Program-made: the position numbers and the translations under genes
Shown here: positions 8,570 to 17,514 of the stretch, piece after piece
Layout of the letters: every line of letters begins with the position of its first letter
How positions within the stretch are numbered: the stretch's first letter is position 1
Notes under the pieces: model-generated
Databases searched by the model: none
The model's input: the letters and a program-made list of their open reading frames with translations, nothing else
Told to the model about the DNA's origin: nothing
Assembly: GCA_902785365.1 (NCBI GenBank)
Contig: CACZYC010000017.1
Location: 1 to 43,514, forward strand
Origin: an uncultured Ruminococcus sp.
Lineage (GTDB): Bacteria > Bacillota > Clostridia > Oscillospirales > Acutalibacteraceae
Length of the DNA stretch: 43,514 bases
Direction: 5' to 3'

Positions 8570-8598
8570 TTGACTTTTAATATTAAAGTTACTATAAT
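8570..8598 (+). promoter_or_regulatory. Sigma-A promoter of the potABCD operon
   Basis: TTGACT (8570-8575) and TATAAT (8593-8598) are spaced 17 bp apart, 62 bases before the potA start codon. Confidence 0.8.
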
Positions 8599-8614
8599 TT
8601 TAATGAATAATTAC

Positions 8615-8642
8615 GCATTAAGCATTAAGAATTAAGCATTAA
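8615..8642 (+). repeat. Four tandem 7-bp units in the potA leader
   Basis: GCATTAA, GCATTAA, GAATTAA and GCATTAA follow one another directly between the promoter and the GGAGGG ribosome binding site (8648-8653). They would be in the 5' untranslated RNA. Confidence 0.6.
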
Positions 8643-8659
8643 TACTCGGAGGGTGATAA

Positions 8660-10078
8660 ATGAAACAGGCTAAAAACGATATGATCGTATCATTAAAGGA
8701 TATTTACGTAGAGTTTGACGGAGAAATGATACTCAATCACATAAATCTCGACATAAAGGACAAGGAGTTTGTGACCATACTGGGTCCTTCGGGTTGCGGA
8801 AAAACCACCACGCTGAGGATAATCGGCGGTTTTTTGGAGCCTGAGTGCGGCGAGGTTTTCTTTAAGGGCGAAAAAATCAACGGTGTTCCGCCCCACAAGA
8901 GGAACGTAAACACCGTGTTTCAAAAGTACTCGCTGTTCCCTCATCTCAACGTTTTCGATAATATTGCCTTTGGGCTTAAAATCAAAAAGACTCCGAAGGA
9001 TGAAATAAAAAAGCGCGTAAAAGAAATGCTCTCCATAGTTGACCTCAAAGGCTACGAAAAGCGCAGCGTCAGCAAGCTGTCGGGCGGTCAGCAGCAGAGA
9101 GTGGCAATCGCGCGCGCTCTGGTATGCGACCCCGCGGTTCTTCTGCTTGACGAGCCTCTGGGCGCGCTTGACCTTAAACTCCGCAAAAATATGCAGGACG
9201 AGCTCAAGCTCATCCAGCAAAAGACCGACACTACATTTATATATGTTACCCACGACCAGGAGGAAGCCCTCACGATGTCGGACACAATTGTGGTTATGAA
9301 CAACGGCTCAATTGAGCAAATCGGCTCCCCCGCCGACATATACAACGAGCCTGTTAACGCCTTTGTAGCCGACTTTATAGGCGACGCCAACATCCTTAAC
9401 GCCACAATGCTGGGCGACTGCCGTGTTAAGCTATTGGGCGTAGAGCTGGAGTGCGTTGACAAAGGATTCGGCGTGAACACTCCCGTTGACGTTGTAATCC
9501 GTCCCGAGGATATTGAAGTTGTCCCGCCCGAACAGGCAAAGCTTGTCGGCGAGGTTGTGGACGTTGTGTTCAAGGGCGTTCACTACGAAATGACTGTTAT
9601 GGTCGGCAAATGCGAGTGGATAATTCACTCAACCGAGATGAGCCCCGTAGGCTCAAAAATCGGTATGAAGATTATTCCCTTTAACATTCAGATTATGAAC
9701 AAGCTCTTCCTCGCGGAAGAAAACACCTTCTTCGCGGAGGTTGTGTCCTCAAGCGAAAGCGAAAACTATATAGAAATCACTCTTGAGGACAGCACAATAC
9801 GTATTGACGGCGTTTATTATGAGGAAGGCGCCCGTCTTATGATTCAGCTTCCGCCAAAGGCCCTGTCAATCGCGGGCGACGGTGTGGGCGACCTCAACGA
9901 CGTTTACATCGAGTCTGTCATCTTCAAGGGCGAGCACAACGAAATCATACTCGAATCCGACAAGCAGAAATGGCTTATGCAGAGCGACGTCGACGAACAG
10001 GTGGCGACCTATGTTCCGCTGAAATTCGACTTCAATCAGGCTGTAATAAAACCCGTGGAGGCGAAAGATGAGACTTAA
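8660..10078 (+). CDS. potA: Spermidine/putrescine ABC transporter ATP-binding protein PotA, extended
   Basis: This 472-residue ATPase powers polyamine import. Its nucleotide-binding domain has Walker A GPSGCGKT (42-49), Q-loop Q88, signature LSGGQ (140-144), Walker B VLLLDE (160-165) and H-loop H198. A TOBE regulatory domain follows (about 245-340). Most PotA proteins end near 350-380 residues; here about 110 more residues (about 350-465) form what looks like a second beta-rich TOBE-like segment. GGAGGG precedes the ATG. The 3' end overlaps potB by 11 bases, so the genes are translationally coupled. The family is certain; polyamine rather than another substrate is inferred from the whole operon, including the PotD-type binding protein. 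Confidence 0.92.
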   Translation: MKQAKNDMIVSLKDIYVEFDGEMILNHINLDIKDKEFVTILGPSGCGKTTTLRIIGGFLEPECGEVFFKGEKINGVPPHKRNVNTVFQKYSLFPHLNVFDNIAFGLKIKKTPKDEIKKRVKEMLSIVDLKGYEKRSVSKLSGGQQQRVAIARALVCDPAVLLLDEPLGALDLKLRKNMQDELKLIQQKTDTTFIYVTHDQEEALTMSDTIVVMNNGSIEQIGSPADIYNEPVNAFVADFIGDANILNATMLGDCRVKLLGVELECVDKGFGVNTPVDVVIRPEDIEVVPPEQAKLVGEVVDVVFKGVHYEMTVMVGKCEWIIHSTEMSPVGSKIGMKIIPFNIQIMNKLFLAEENTFFAEVVSSSESENYIEITLEDSTIRIDGVYYEEGARLMIQLPPKALSIAGDGVGDLNDVYIESVIFKGEHNEIILESDKQKWLMQSDVDEQVATYVPLKFDFNQAVIKPVEAKDET

Positions 10079-10862
10079 ACGCCCCACTATTCCTTATATT
10101 ATATGGATGGCGGTATTCACCGTTATCCCAATTGTGCTGATTCTGCTTTACTCCTTCACCGACCGTTCGGGTAATTTCAGCTTTGAGCCATTTATAAAAG
10201 CTGTCGGCTACACAAACGTGTTCCTCAACAGTTTATGGATTGCTTTTATCTCAACCGTAATCTGTCTAGCGCTGTCCTATCCCCTCGCATACTTTATGAG
10301 CAGGCTCAAAAGAAGCACACAAAACCTTATAACGATGCTGATTATGATACCTATGTGGATGAACTTTCTGCTCAGGATTTACGCGTGGGTTACGCTTTTG
10401 CAGAACAACGGTCCCATAGACACAATGCTTTCACTGCTCGGTATTCACACTCAGCTCATAGGAAACCAAGGCGCCGTTATAGTCGGAATGGTGTACGAGT
10501 ACCTGCCTTTTATGGTTCTTCCGCTTTACACCGTTATGTCTAAAATCGACTATCAGCTCATCGAGGCTTCGGGAGATCTGGGCGCGAATATGTTTGTGAC
10601 TATGCGCAAGGTTGTAGTTCCTCTGAGCGTACCCGGAATAATCTCGGGCGTAACGATGGTATTTGTACCCTCGGCGAGCACCTTCCTTGTGGCGCAGTAT
10701 CTGGGCGGCACAAAGGACATTATGATAGGCGACGTAATAGACAAGATATTCTGGAGCGACCAAAACACAGGTTCCGCTATCGCGCTTATACTTATGGTGG
10801 CGATACTGTTTTTCCTGATTATCCTCAACTTCTTTGGTGACGAGGAGGCGATCGCGACATGA
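10068..10862 (+). CDS. potB: Spermidine/putrescine ABC transporter permease PotB
   Basis: This 264-residue inner-membrane subunit has about six hydrophobic segments, beginning at residues 9-30 ([20 protein letters not shown]). The coupling-helix EAA-type motif [20 protein letters not shown] lies near residues 166-185. The ATG lies inside the end of potA and is preceded by GGAGG. It overlaps potC by four bases (ATGA). With PotC it forms the channel through which the polyamine delivered by PotD passes. Confidence 0.92.
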   Translation: MRLKRPTIPYIIWMAVFTVIPIVLILLYSFTDRSGNFSFEPFIKAVGYTNVFLNSLWIAFISTVICLALSYPLAYFMSRLKRSTQNLITMLIMIPMWMNFLLRIYAWVTLLQNNGPIDTMLSLLGIHTQLIGNQGAVIVGMVYEYLPFMVLPLYTVMSKIDYQLIEASGDLGANMFVTMRKVVVPLSVPGIISGVTMVFVPSASTFLVAQYLGGTKDIMIGDVIDKIFWSDQNTGSAIALILMVAILFFLIILNFFGDEEAIAT

Positions 10863-11653
10863 AAAAACTTTGGAAAATTTACACCGCAATCATCCTCTTC
10901 TTTATGTATATGCCGATAATCGTGCTGATTTTTTTCAGCTTTAACGATGGCAAAACCACCGTATGGAAGGGCTTTACCTTGAAATGGTACACCGAGCTGT
11001 TCAACGACAGAATGATTATGAACGCTTTGTGGAACACTCTGCTCATAGCCGTGCTGGCTTCGGTGATTGCCACTGTGCTCGGAACGATGGCGGCTATAGG
11101 GATCAACAACTTTACGGGCAAAAAGCGTGTGCTCATACAGAACGCTAGCAACCTGCCCATACTCTCCCCCGACGTTGTTACGGGCGTATCGCTTATGCTT
11201 ATGTTCACAATAGCGGGCGTTACGTTCCACTTCCAGATGGGATTCTGGACGGTACTTCTGGCGCACATCAGCTTTTGTGTGCCATACGTTGTGCTCAGCG
11301 TCATACCGAGGCTGCGGCATATGGACTACTCCGCGTACGAGGCGGCTCTTGACCTCGGGTGCAACCAGTGGCAGGCGTTCAGGAAAGTTGTTATCCACGA
11401 GCTGATGCCCGGAATATTCACGGGATTCCTTCTGAACTTCACCTACTCTCTGGACGACTTTGTAATCACCTACTTCACGCGCGGGTCGAGCTTTCAGACC
11501 TTACCGATACAGATATACACAATGACTCATCAGCGTATATCGCCGAAAGTCAACGCGCTGTCGGCTCTGCTGTTTATCGCTATTGTAATGATTATGGTCG
11601 CAATCAATATCAAGGACAGGCGCGCCGAAAAGAAGCAGGGCGTGAGGGTGTAG
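10859..11653 (+). CDS. potC: Spermidine/putrescine ABC transporter permease PotC
   Basis: This 264-residue partner permease has about six membrane segments and an EAA loop, EAALDLGCNQWQAFRKVVIH, near residues 161-180. It starts in an ATGA overlap with potB. The 188-bp gap to potD holds two copies of a structured intergenic repeat and no gene. Confidence 0.92.
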   Translation: MKKLWKIYTAIILFFMYMPIIVLIFFSFNDGKTTVWKGFTLKWYTELFNDRMIMNALWNTLLIAVLASVIATVLGTMAAIGINNFTGKKRVLIQNASNLPILSPDVVTGVSLMLMFTIAGVTFHFQMGFWTVLLAHISFCVPYVVLSVIPRLRHMDYSAYEAALDLGCNQWQAFRKVVIHELMPGIFTGFLLNFTYSLDDFVITYFTRGSSFQTLPIQIYTMTHQRISPKVNALSALLFIAIVMIMVAINIKDRRAEKKQGVRV

Positions 11654-11731
11654 CCAGTGGGCAGTGGTCAGTGATCAGTGGTTAGTAATTGGTGGGCTTC
11701 GCCCACGCCCATTTATATTTGTTCAATGACT
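11654..11731 (+). repeat. Structured dispersed repeat, unit A
   Basis: CAGTGG/TCAGTG-type units lead into AGTAATT (11684-11690), then the perfect hairpin GTGGGC-TTC-GCCCAC (11692-11706), then CCCATTTATATT, then AATGACT (11725-11731), which pairs with AGTAATT with one mismatch. Units B and C share this layout. Confidence 0.75.
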
Positions 11732-11753
11732 GTTAATGGATATATTGTGAAAA

Positions 11754-11807
11754 GCGGTCAGTAATTGGCGGGCTCCGCCCACACCCATTTATATTTTAGT
11801 CACTGAC
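11754..11807 (+). repeat. Structured dispersed repeat, unit B
   Basis: Outer arms are GTCAGT (11757-11762) and ACTGAC (11802-11807). The inner hairpin is GCGGGC-TCC-GCCCAC (11768-11782) with one C-A mismatch. It is followed by the shared CACCCATTTATATT. Confidence 0.75.
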
Positions 11808-11841
11808 TATCAAATGCTAAACGCTAATTTGGAGGTATATT

Positions 11842-12906
11842 ATGAAAAAAATAATAAGTATGGCTCTCGCCGTGCTTTTACTCGGAGGGCTCGCAACGCT
11901 TTTCGCGTCTTGCGGGAGCTCCTATGACGGCGAGATTAACGTATACAACTGGGCAGAATACTTCGCAGACGGCTCAGGCGGAACTGTTGACGTTGTAGCG
12001 AAGTTTGAAGAAAAATACAACATCAAGGTTAATCTGACGACATACGAAACCAACGAGGGGCTCTACAATATGCTCAAGTCCAGCAACTCAAACTATGACG
12101 TTGTTTTCCCCTCGGATTATATGGTGGAAAAACTTAAAAACGAAAAACTCCTCACAAAACTCGACCTTGCAAAAATCCCCAATCAAAAGAAAATAATCGA
12201 CAGATTCACAAATATGGATTATGACAATGGCAACAACTACTCAATCCCCTACAGCTGGAACGTGACGGGGCTTGTATACAACAAGACTATGGTCAAGGGC
12301 AAGCCCGAAAGCTGGAACAGCCTTTGGGACAAAAGCCTCAGCGGTTCAATCCTTATGTTCAACAACAGCCGCGACGCTTACGCCATCGCCATGCAGATGT
12401 GCGGCATCAACCCCGCGGCATTTACGAAAGCCGATGTTGACAAGGCAACCGTAAAACTCAAGGAACAAAAGCCGCTGCTCAAAAAGTACGCGATGGACCA
12501 GACCTTTACCGAAATGGAAAACAACCAGTCGGCAATCGCTCCCTATTACGCGGGTGATATCTACACAATGATGACCAACAACGAGGACCTCGTCGGCGTA
12601 CTTCCCGAGGAAGGCTCCAACCTCTTTGTGGACTCGATGTGTATCCCGAAAAGCGCTCAGAACATTGACGGCGCGTACAAGTTCATCAACTTTATGACTG
12701 AGCCCGAAAACTCCGCCGCCAATATGGACTACATCACATACGCTTCTCCCGTAGACGGCGCCAAACAGCTTATAGACAAAGACGTCGCTGACAGCGAACT
12801 TGTGTATCCTCCCGACAGCTACCTGGACAAGTGCTACACATTCAGAGATGTTGACGAGGACGTTTACTCATATATGCAGGAGCAGTTTGTAAAGCTGATG
12901 TCGTAA
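11842..12906 (+). CDS. potD: Spermidine/putrescine-binding lipoprotein PotD
   Basis: This 354-residue extracellular solute-binding protein captures polyamines for PotABC. A hydrophobic signal (1-20) ends in a lipobox-like FASC with C24, so it should be lipid-anchored outside the membrane. The mature start INVYNWAEYF is the hallmark PotD/PotF opening, and SDYMVEKL and SWNVTGLVYN are also typical of the family. GGAGG precedes the ATG. It is separated from potC by repeat units A and B, without a clear terminator or new promoter, so read-through from potA is likely. Confidence 0.93.
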   Translation: MKKIISMALAVLLLGGLATLFASCGSSYDGEINVYNWAEYFADGSGGTVDVVAKFEEKYNIKVNLTTYETNEGLYNMLKSSNSNYDVVFPSDYMVEKLKNEKLLTKLDLAKIPNQKKIIDRFTNMDYDNGNNYSIPYSWNVTGLVYNKTMVKGKPESWNSLWDKSLSGSILMFNNSRDAYAIAMQMCGINPAAFTKADVDKATVKLKEQKPLLKKYAMDQTFTEMENNQSAIAPYYAGDIYTMMTNNEDLVGVLPEEGSNLFVDSMCIPKSAQNIDGAYKFINFMTEPENSAANMDYITYASPVDGAKQLIDKDVADSELVYPPDSYLDKCYTFRDVDEDVYSYMQEQFVKLMS

Positions 12907-12984
12907 GGCAGTGGTCAGTGGTCAGTGATCAGTGGTCAGTAATCGGCGGGCTCCGCCCGCACCCATTTATATTCGCTGATTACT
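12907..12984 (+). repeat. Structured dispersed repeat, unit C
   Basis: Several CAGTGGT/CAGTGAT units are followed by AGTAATC (12938-12944), the perfect hairpin GCGGGC-TCC-GCCCGC (12946-12960), CACCCATTTATATT, and GATTACT (12978-12984), which is the exact reverse complement of AGTAATC. It starts directly after the potD stop codon. Confidence 0.8.
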
Positions 12985-13008
12985 AAAGAAACTATAAGGG
13001 AATTGAAT

Positions 13009-14250
13009 ATGGAAACTACATTACTAATAATATTAATCGCAATAGGCGTTGTATCGCTTGTCTTGTCAGTCGTGAGTATTATAACCGCAGGCAAAAACAA
13101 AAAGGGCGACACATCCGAAATTGTGGCTGAAATAAGCACGGAGAACCAAAAACAGCTCAGCCTCTTAAGGCAAGAGCTCACTGCCACAACTCAGCAATCC
13201 GTTAAGAGTATGGGCGATATGATTTCCGAGAATCAAAAGCAGTTTTCTGAATCTCAGGAAAACAGGATGAAAACTTTCTCGATCGAAAACGAGCAGAAGC
13301 TCGACCTCATCCGCAAGTCTGTTGAAACCAAGCTAACCTACATCCAGGAGGACAACAACAAGCAGCTTGAACAAATGCGTAAAACCGTAGACGAAAAGCT
13401 GCAGAACACTCTTGAGGAAAAGATGAACAAGAGCTTTGAACTGGTAAATCAAAGGCTCGAGCAGGTCTACAAGGGACTGGGCGAAATGCAGAATCTCGCC
13501 GTCGGCGTAGGCGACCTGAAAAAGGTTCTCACAAACGTCAAAACGCGCGGTATTCTCGGTGAGATTCAGCTCAGCGCTATTCTCTCGGAGATTCTCTCCC
13601 CCGACCAGTACGACGAAAATGTCGCCACAAAGCGCGGCTCCAAGAATGTTGTAGAATTCGCCGTAAAGCTCCCCGCCGAGGACGACGGCTTCATCTATCT
13701 GCCAATAGACTCCAAGTTCCCGGGCGACACCTACGCCGCTCTGCGTGACGCGATTGAGGACGGCGATAAGGAGAAAATCACCGCAGCCGCAAAGGCTCTG
13801 GAAATCACCATCAAGAGCGAAGCCAAAGACATCCGCGACAAATATATTGCTCCACCGAACACAACAGACTTCGCCATTATGTTCCTGCCGTTTGAGGGAC
13901 TGTACAGCGAGGTTGTCAACCGCGGTCTTGTCGAGGAGCTTCAACGCAAATACAAAATCAACGTGGCGGGTCCCAGCACAATGGCGGCTCTGCTCAATTC
14001 CTTGCAAATGGGCTTCAAGACGCTCGCCGTACAGAAGCGCAGCACCGAGGTATGGAAGATTCTCAGCGATGTTAAGGTAGAGTTCGACAAGTTCAACGAC
14101 GTACTTGTGGCTACTCAGCAGAGAATCAATCAGGCTAACTCTGAACTTGACAAGCTCGTGGGCGTCCGCACCAGACAAATCCAGCGCAAGCTCTCGGGTG
14201 TACAGAACATAAACGGCGATGATAATTCTGTAAAAGAATTAAGCGAATAA
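13009..14250 (+). CDS. rmuC: DNA recombination protein RmuC homologue
   Basis: The ATG at 13009 is chosen because AAGGG lies eight bases upstream; a TTG two codons earlier would be too close. This gives 413 residues. One membrane segment (about 3-25) is followed by a long coiled coil (about 40-155) and the conserved RmuC nuclease-like domain (about 160-385), including RGILGEIQL and PIDSKFPGDTY. RmuC limits recombination at inverted repeats and is related to restriction-type nucleases. No terminator separates it from sigG 63 bases downstream. Confidence 0.92.
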   Translation: METTLLIILIAIGVVSLVLSVVSIITAGKNKKGDTSEIVAEISTENQKQLSLLRQELTATTQQSVKSMGDMISENQKQFSESQENRMKTFSIENEQKLDLIRKSVETKLTYIQEDNNKQLEQMRKTVDEKLQNTLEEKMNKSFELVNQRLEQVYKGLGEMQNLAVGVGDLKKVLTNVKTRGILGEIQLSAILSEILSPDQYDENVATKRGSKNVVEFAVKLPAEDDGFIYLPIDSKFPGDTYAALRDAIEDGDKEKITAAAKALEITIKSEAKDIRDKYIAPPNTTDFAIMFLPFEGLYSEVVNRGLVEELQRKYKINVAGPSTMAALLNSLQMGFKTLAVQKRSTEVWKILSDVKVEFDKFNDVLVATQQRINQANSELDKLVGVRTRQIQRKLSGVQNINGDDNSVKELSE

Positions 14251-14313
14251 TTGAATTTAATACAGCTCTTTTGGCAATACTTTTTACAGAGTATTATCAA
14301 AGGGGCTGTTTTT

Positions 14314-15093
14314 TTGCAGTACAACAAAGTAGAAATATGCGGGGTAAATACCTCGCGGCTAAAAGTTCTCAGCGAGGACGAAAAGACAAAGTTGTTAAAA
14401 ACAATACGCGGCGGAAACGAAAAGGAAGCCAAAGCCGCTCGCGACAAAATGATTAACGGCAACCTGCGGCTGGTGCTGTCGGTAATTCAGCGGTTTCAAA
14501 ACAGAAGCGAAAACCCCGACGACCTGTTTCAGGTGGGCGTGATAGGACTGATTAAAGCCATCGACCACTTTAACCCCGACCTCAACGTGAGATTCTCAAC
14601 TTACGGAGTGCCTATGATTATAGGAGAAGTGCGCAGATATCTCCGCGACAACAACTCCGTCAGAGTATCCCGCTCAATGCGCGATACCGCCTATCACGCT
14701 ATGCAGGTCAAAGAAAAGCTCACGGGAGAATTGAACCGCGAACCCACCGTTGAGGAAATAGCCAAAGCCATGGATGTGCCCAAAGACACGGTTGTGCTCG
14801 CGCTGGAGGCGATTGTGGACCCCGTGTCCCTGTATGAACCGCTGTTCTCGGACGGGAACGACACAATCTATGTTATGGATCAGATAGGCGACGTCAGCGA
14901 CGACAGGGATTGGATTGACGAAATATCGATTCGTGACACAATAAAAAAACTCAATCCCCGTGAAAAAAAGATAATCGGACTGAGATTCTTTAAAGGCAAA
15001 ACCCAGATGGAAGTCGCCGAGGAGATAGGCATATCACAAGCGCAGGTCAGCCGCATTGAAAAGTCGGCGTTAAAACAAATCAAAGGCGAGTAG
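14314..15093 (+). CDS. sigG: RNA polymerase sporulation sigma factor SigG
   Basis: The TTG at 14314 is preceded by AGGGG (14301-14305) and begins LQYNKVEICGVNTSRL, matching the usual SigG opening. The 259-residue length matches Bacillus SigG (260). Region 2 (NGNLRLVLSVIQRF, DDLFQVGVIGLIKAID, FSTYGVPMIIGEVRRYLRDN), region 3 and region 4 (KTQMEVAEEIGISQAQVSRIE) are all present. SigG directs late forespore transcription, so the organism is a spore former or a recent descendant of one. A small inverted repeat, AATACT/AGTATT, lies just before the ribosome binding site. A strong terminator follows. Confidence 0.94.
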   Translation: MQYNKVEICGVNTSRLKVLSEDEKTKLLKTIRGGNEKEAKAARDKMINGNLRLVLSVIQRFQNRSENPDDLFQVGVIGLIKAIDHFNPDLNVRFSTYGVPMIIGEVRRYLRDNNSVRVSRSMRDTAYHAMQVKEKLTGELNREPTVEEIAKAMDVPKDTVVLALEAIVDPVSLYEPLFSDGNDTIYVMDQIGDVSDDRDWIDEISIRDTIKKLNPREKKIIGLRFFKGKTQMEVAEEIGISQAQVSRIEKSALKQIKGE

Positions 15094-15095
15094 AA

Positions 15096-15122
15096 AAAAG
15101 CCTTCCTTGGGGAGGGCTTTTT
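15096..15122 (+). terminator. Rho-independent terminator after sigG
   Basis: AAAAGCCTTCC/GGAGGGCTTTT (one G-T pair) with a TTGG loop is followed by a T-run, immediately after the sigG stop codon. Confidence 0.85.
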
Positions 15123-15153
15123 ACATTTCACACTTTAAATAGATAAAATCTTC

Positions 15154-15182
15154 TTTACAAATCCACTTTCGTATGGTAAAAT
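15154..15182 (+). promoter_or_regulatory. Sigma-A promoter of the yerC-methyltransferase pair
   Basis: TTTACA (15154-15159) and TAAAAT (15177-15182) are separated by 17 bp, 45 bases before the yerC start codon. Confidence 0.65.
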
Positions 15183-15227
15183 ATTTTTATAATTTAGCGA
15201 TTTAGTGTGTGAAAAAGGAGATAAGAT

Positions 15228-15527
15228 ATGAACTCAAAGCTAAAAAACGACCAGACTGATTTTCTTTTCGACGCGATTTTAACACTCAAAACCAAAGAGG
15301 ACTGCTACAGATTCTTTGAAGATTTGTGCACCCAGCCCGAGCTCAACGCTATGAGCCAGCGCATTGTTGTCGCAAAGCTCCTTACTGAGAAGGTTGTGTA
15401 CTCAGAGATTGTCAAGCAGACAGGCGCGTCCACAGCCACAATCTCGCGCGTTAAACGTTCCCTCAACGAGGACACGGACGGCTATATGCTGGCGTTCTCA
15501 AATATGGGAATCGACATTAACAAGTGA
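15228..15527 (+). CDS. yerC: TrpR-like DNA-binding protein, YerC/YecD family
   Basis: This 99-residue helix-turn-helix protein belongs to the TrpR-related YerC/YecD family. The helical core LCTQPELNAMSQRIVVAKLL (about 34-53) and the recognition helix GASTATISRVKRSL (about 69-82) are clear. An AAGGAG site precedes the ATG. Its target genes are unknown; unlike true TrpR, tryptophan binding has not been established for the family. Its stop codon overlaps the methyltransferase start (TGATG), which indicates coupled translation. Confidence 0.9.
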   Translation: MNSKLKNDQTDFLFDAILTLKTKEDCYRFFEDLCTQPELNAMSQRIVVAKLLTEKVVYSEIVKQTGASTATISRVKRSLNEDTDGYMLAFSNMGIDINK

Positions 15528-16288
15528 TGAGTTACGGTATTTTTGCTGAATTTTACGACGAGCTTACGCTTAACGTCGGCTACGACCGACGCGCCGCGTA
15601 CCTCGCCGTTCTTTTAGCCAAATTCGGACACCGCGCGGGGCTCACCCTTGACCTCGCCTGCGGCACGGGCAGTCTTACTCTGGAACTCGCCAAAATGGGA
15701 ATCGACGTTTACGGCGCGGACGCCTCTGAGGAAATGCTCGCAGTCGCTCAGGAAAAAGCGCTGGAGAGTAATACAGACACGCTGTTTCTTTGTCAGAAAA
15801 TGCAGGAGCTCGACCTTTTCGGCACAATTGACACCTGCATATGCTCGCTCGACAGCATAAACCACCTGACAGATATCGACGACGTGCAAAAAACCTTTGA
15901 ACGCGTGTCCCTGTTTATGAACAAAGGCGGACTGTTTGTGTTCGACGTCAACACGATATACAAGCATAGAGAGATTCTTTCGGACAACACCTTTGTTTAC
16001 GACACCGACAACGTATATTGTGTATGGCAAAATTCTTTAAAGGAAAATAACGTCGTGGATATAGACCTCACCTTTTTTGTGCCCGACGGCGACAGCTATT
16101 TCAGATATGATGAGAGTTTCTCCGAGCGCGCGTACACTCGGGATGAACTGACAGAGCTTCTCAACAAAGCGGGCTTTGAGGTTCAGGCGGTTTACGGAGA
16201 TATGGGCTTTAACGAGCCGCGCGAAAACGAACAGCGAATTGTTTTCACAGCCAAAAAAATAACCGAAACAGGGACGTCAGCCCTTTAA
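15527..16288 (+). CDS. Class I SAM-dependent methyltransferase
   Basis: This 253-residue Rossmann-fold methyltransferase has the SAM-binding motif LDLACGTGSLTLELA (about 38-52) and the acidic loop VYGADASEEML. The C-terminal half has the layout common in small-molecule methyltransferases of Firmicutes (SLDSINHL near residue 108). The ATG overlaps the yerC stop, and there is no separate ribosome binding site, so it should be translated by coupling. The substrate is unknown. Confidence 0.85.
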   Translation: MSYGIFAEFYDELTLNVGYDRRAAYLAVLLAKFGHRAGLTLDLACGTGSLTLELAKMGIDVYGADASEEMLAVAQEKALESNTDTLFLCQKMQELDLFGTIDTCICSLDSINHLTDIDDVQKTFERVSLFMNKGGLFVFDVNTIYKHREILSDNTFVYDTDNVYCVWQNSLKENNVVDIDLTFFVPDGDSYFRYDESFSERAYTRDELTELLNKAGFEVQAVYGDMGFNEPRENEQRIVFTAKKITETGTSAL

Positions 16289-16306
16289 GTTTAAGGCTGG
16301 CTCTCC

Positions 16307-16370
16307 TGTCATTCTGAGGAGCAAAGCGACGAAGAATCTTTAAGATCCTTCGCTAACGCTCAGGATGACA
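16307..16370. repeat. 64-bp REP/MITE-like palindromic element (TGTCATTCTGAG type)
   Basis: TGTCATTCTGAG (16307-16318) and CTCAGGATGACA (16359-16370) form terminal inverted repeats with one mismatch. The centre, CGAAGAATCTTTAAGATCCTTCG, is itself nearly palindromic. From memory, elements with these ends are scattered in many bacterial genomes. It lies between the methyltransferase and hslO. Confidence 0.8.
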
Positions 16371-16417
16371 ATATCGTTTTGACTGACATATATTATAAAA
16401 AGCAGAGATGATTAACT

Positions 16418-17299
16418 ATGGATAAAATAATCAGATGTATTACAAGTGACGGAGCTGTAATGGCGGCGGCGGTTGACGCTTCCGACATAGTTTTTACGGC
16501 TCAAAGTCTGCACAAGACCTCCCCCGTCGCGACAGCCGCTCTCGGAAGAATGTTGGCGGCGGGCTCGCTGATGGGAGCTAATCTCAAACAAAGCAAGGCA
16601 AAAATCAACCTGAGTATAAAAGGCGACGGACCTCTCGGCACCGTGTTTGTTGTGGGCGACTCAAACGGCAACGTGCGCGGTTACGTGGGCAACAACGACT
16701 GCCCCACCGAATACTATGACAACGGCAAGCTGAACGTCGCCAAAGCAGTAGGCAAAGAAGGTACGCTGGGCGTAATCAGAGACTATGGCTCAGGCGAGCC
16801 TTACATAGGACAGGTACCAATTGTCAGCGGCGAGATTGCCGAGGACATAGCGGGCTATTTTGCCACATCTGAGCAAATCCCCACGGTCTGCGCTCTGGGC
16901 GTACTGCTCGACAAAGAGGACGGCAAGGTGCTTCTGGCGGGCGGACTGCTCATACAGTTATTGCCCGGGGCTTTTGAGGATACCATTGAAAAGCTGGAGA
17001 AAAACATATCAGAGCTCGAACCCGTTACAACAATGTTCGCCAAGGGTATGAGTATACTCGACATATGTAAAACCGCCCTAAAAGGTTTTGAGGTTGAGGT
17101 TCTCGACGAAACGCCCGTAAACTACGTCTGCTCCTGTTCGCGAGAGGTTATCGAAAACTACTTCAAGGGACTGCCCGACGACGAAATCCGCGCCTGCGTA
17201 AACGAAAGCGGCGTCGCTGAGGTCAAATGCCAGTTCTGCAACAAGGAATACACCTTTTCAAAGGATGAAATTGAGGAAATAATCAGAGAGAGGTCATAG
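16418..17299 (+). CDS. hslO: Redox-regulated chaperone Hsp33
   Basis: This 293-residue protein is the full length of Hsp33. The N-terminal substrate-binding domain contains RMLAAGSLMGANLK and the GDGPLGTVFVVGDSNGNVRG stretch. The C-terminal zinc switch has C238-x-C240 (VCSCSR) and C271-x2-C274 (CQFC), all four redox-active cysteines. Oxidation releases zinc and activates the holdase that protects cytosolic proteins under oxidative stress. The ribosome binding site is weak (GAGATG). The tRNA cluster promoter follows 38 bases later. Confidence 0.94.
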   Translation: MDKIIRCITSDGAVMAAAVDASDIVFTAQSLHKTSPVATAALGRMLAAGSLMGANLKQSKAKINLSIKGDGPLGTVFVVGDSNGNVRGYVGNNDCPTEYYDNGKLNVAKAVGKEGTLGVIRDYGSGEPYIGQVPIVSGEIAEDIAGYFATSEQIPTVCALGVLLDKEDGKVLLAGGLLIQLLPGAFEDTIEKLEKNISELEPVTTMFAKGMSILDICKTALKGFEVEVLDETPVNYVCSCSREVIENYFKGLPDDEIRACVNESGVAEVKCQFCNKEYTFSKDEIEEIIRERS

Positions 17300-17336
17300 T
17301 TTTACGACGATTATATAAGAAAAATTCAAAAAACTA

Positions 17337-17365
17337 TTGACATCTAAACTGCGTTATGGTATTAT
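17337..17365 (+). promoter_or_regulatory. Sigma-A promoter of the tRNA cluster
   Basis: A perfect TTGACA (17337-17342) and TATTAT (17360-17365) are 17 bp apart, about 30 bases before the first tRNA. Confidence 0.8.
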
Positions 17366-17395
17366 AACTAAGTCGCTGATAATCAGTGACGCTGT

Positions 17396-17471
17396 GGGAG
17401 CTTAGCTCAGCTGGGAGAGCATCTGCCTTACAAGCAGAGGGTCACAGGTTCGAGCCCTGTAGTTCCCACCA
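17396..17471 (+). tRNA. tRNA-Val (anticodon TAC)
   Basis: Full cloverleaf with acceptor GGGAGCT/AGTTCCC, anticodon loop CTTACAA on a TCTGC/GCAGA stem, T-loop TTCGAGC and an encoded CCA end. Confidence 0.95.
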
Positions 17472-17514
17472 CCTTGTTAATAACGTCATATGTTTTGCAT
17501 ACTGACTTAAATAT

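Noticed and set aside
14276..14295. AATACT/AGTATT hairpin before sigG as a terminator of rmuC
   Set aside because: The stem is only 6 bp and AT-rich and has no T-run, so termination is unlikely; a minor effect on sigG translation cannot be excluded.
15614..16030. 138-codon antisense frame in the methyltransferase gene
   Set aside because: It is a shadow of the coding strand with no family signature and no ribosome binding site.
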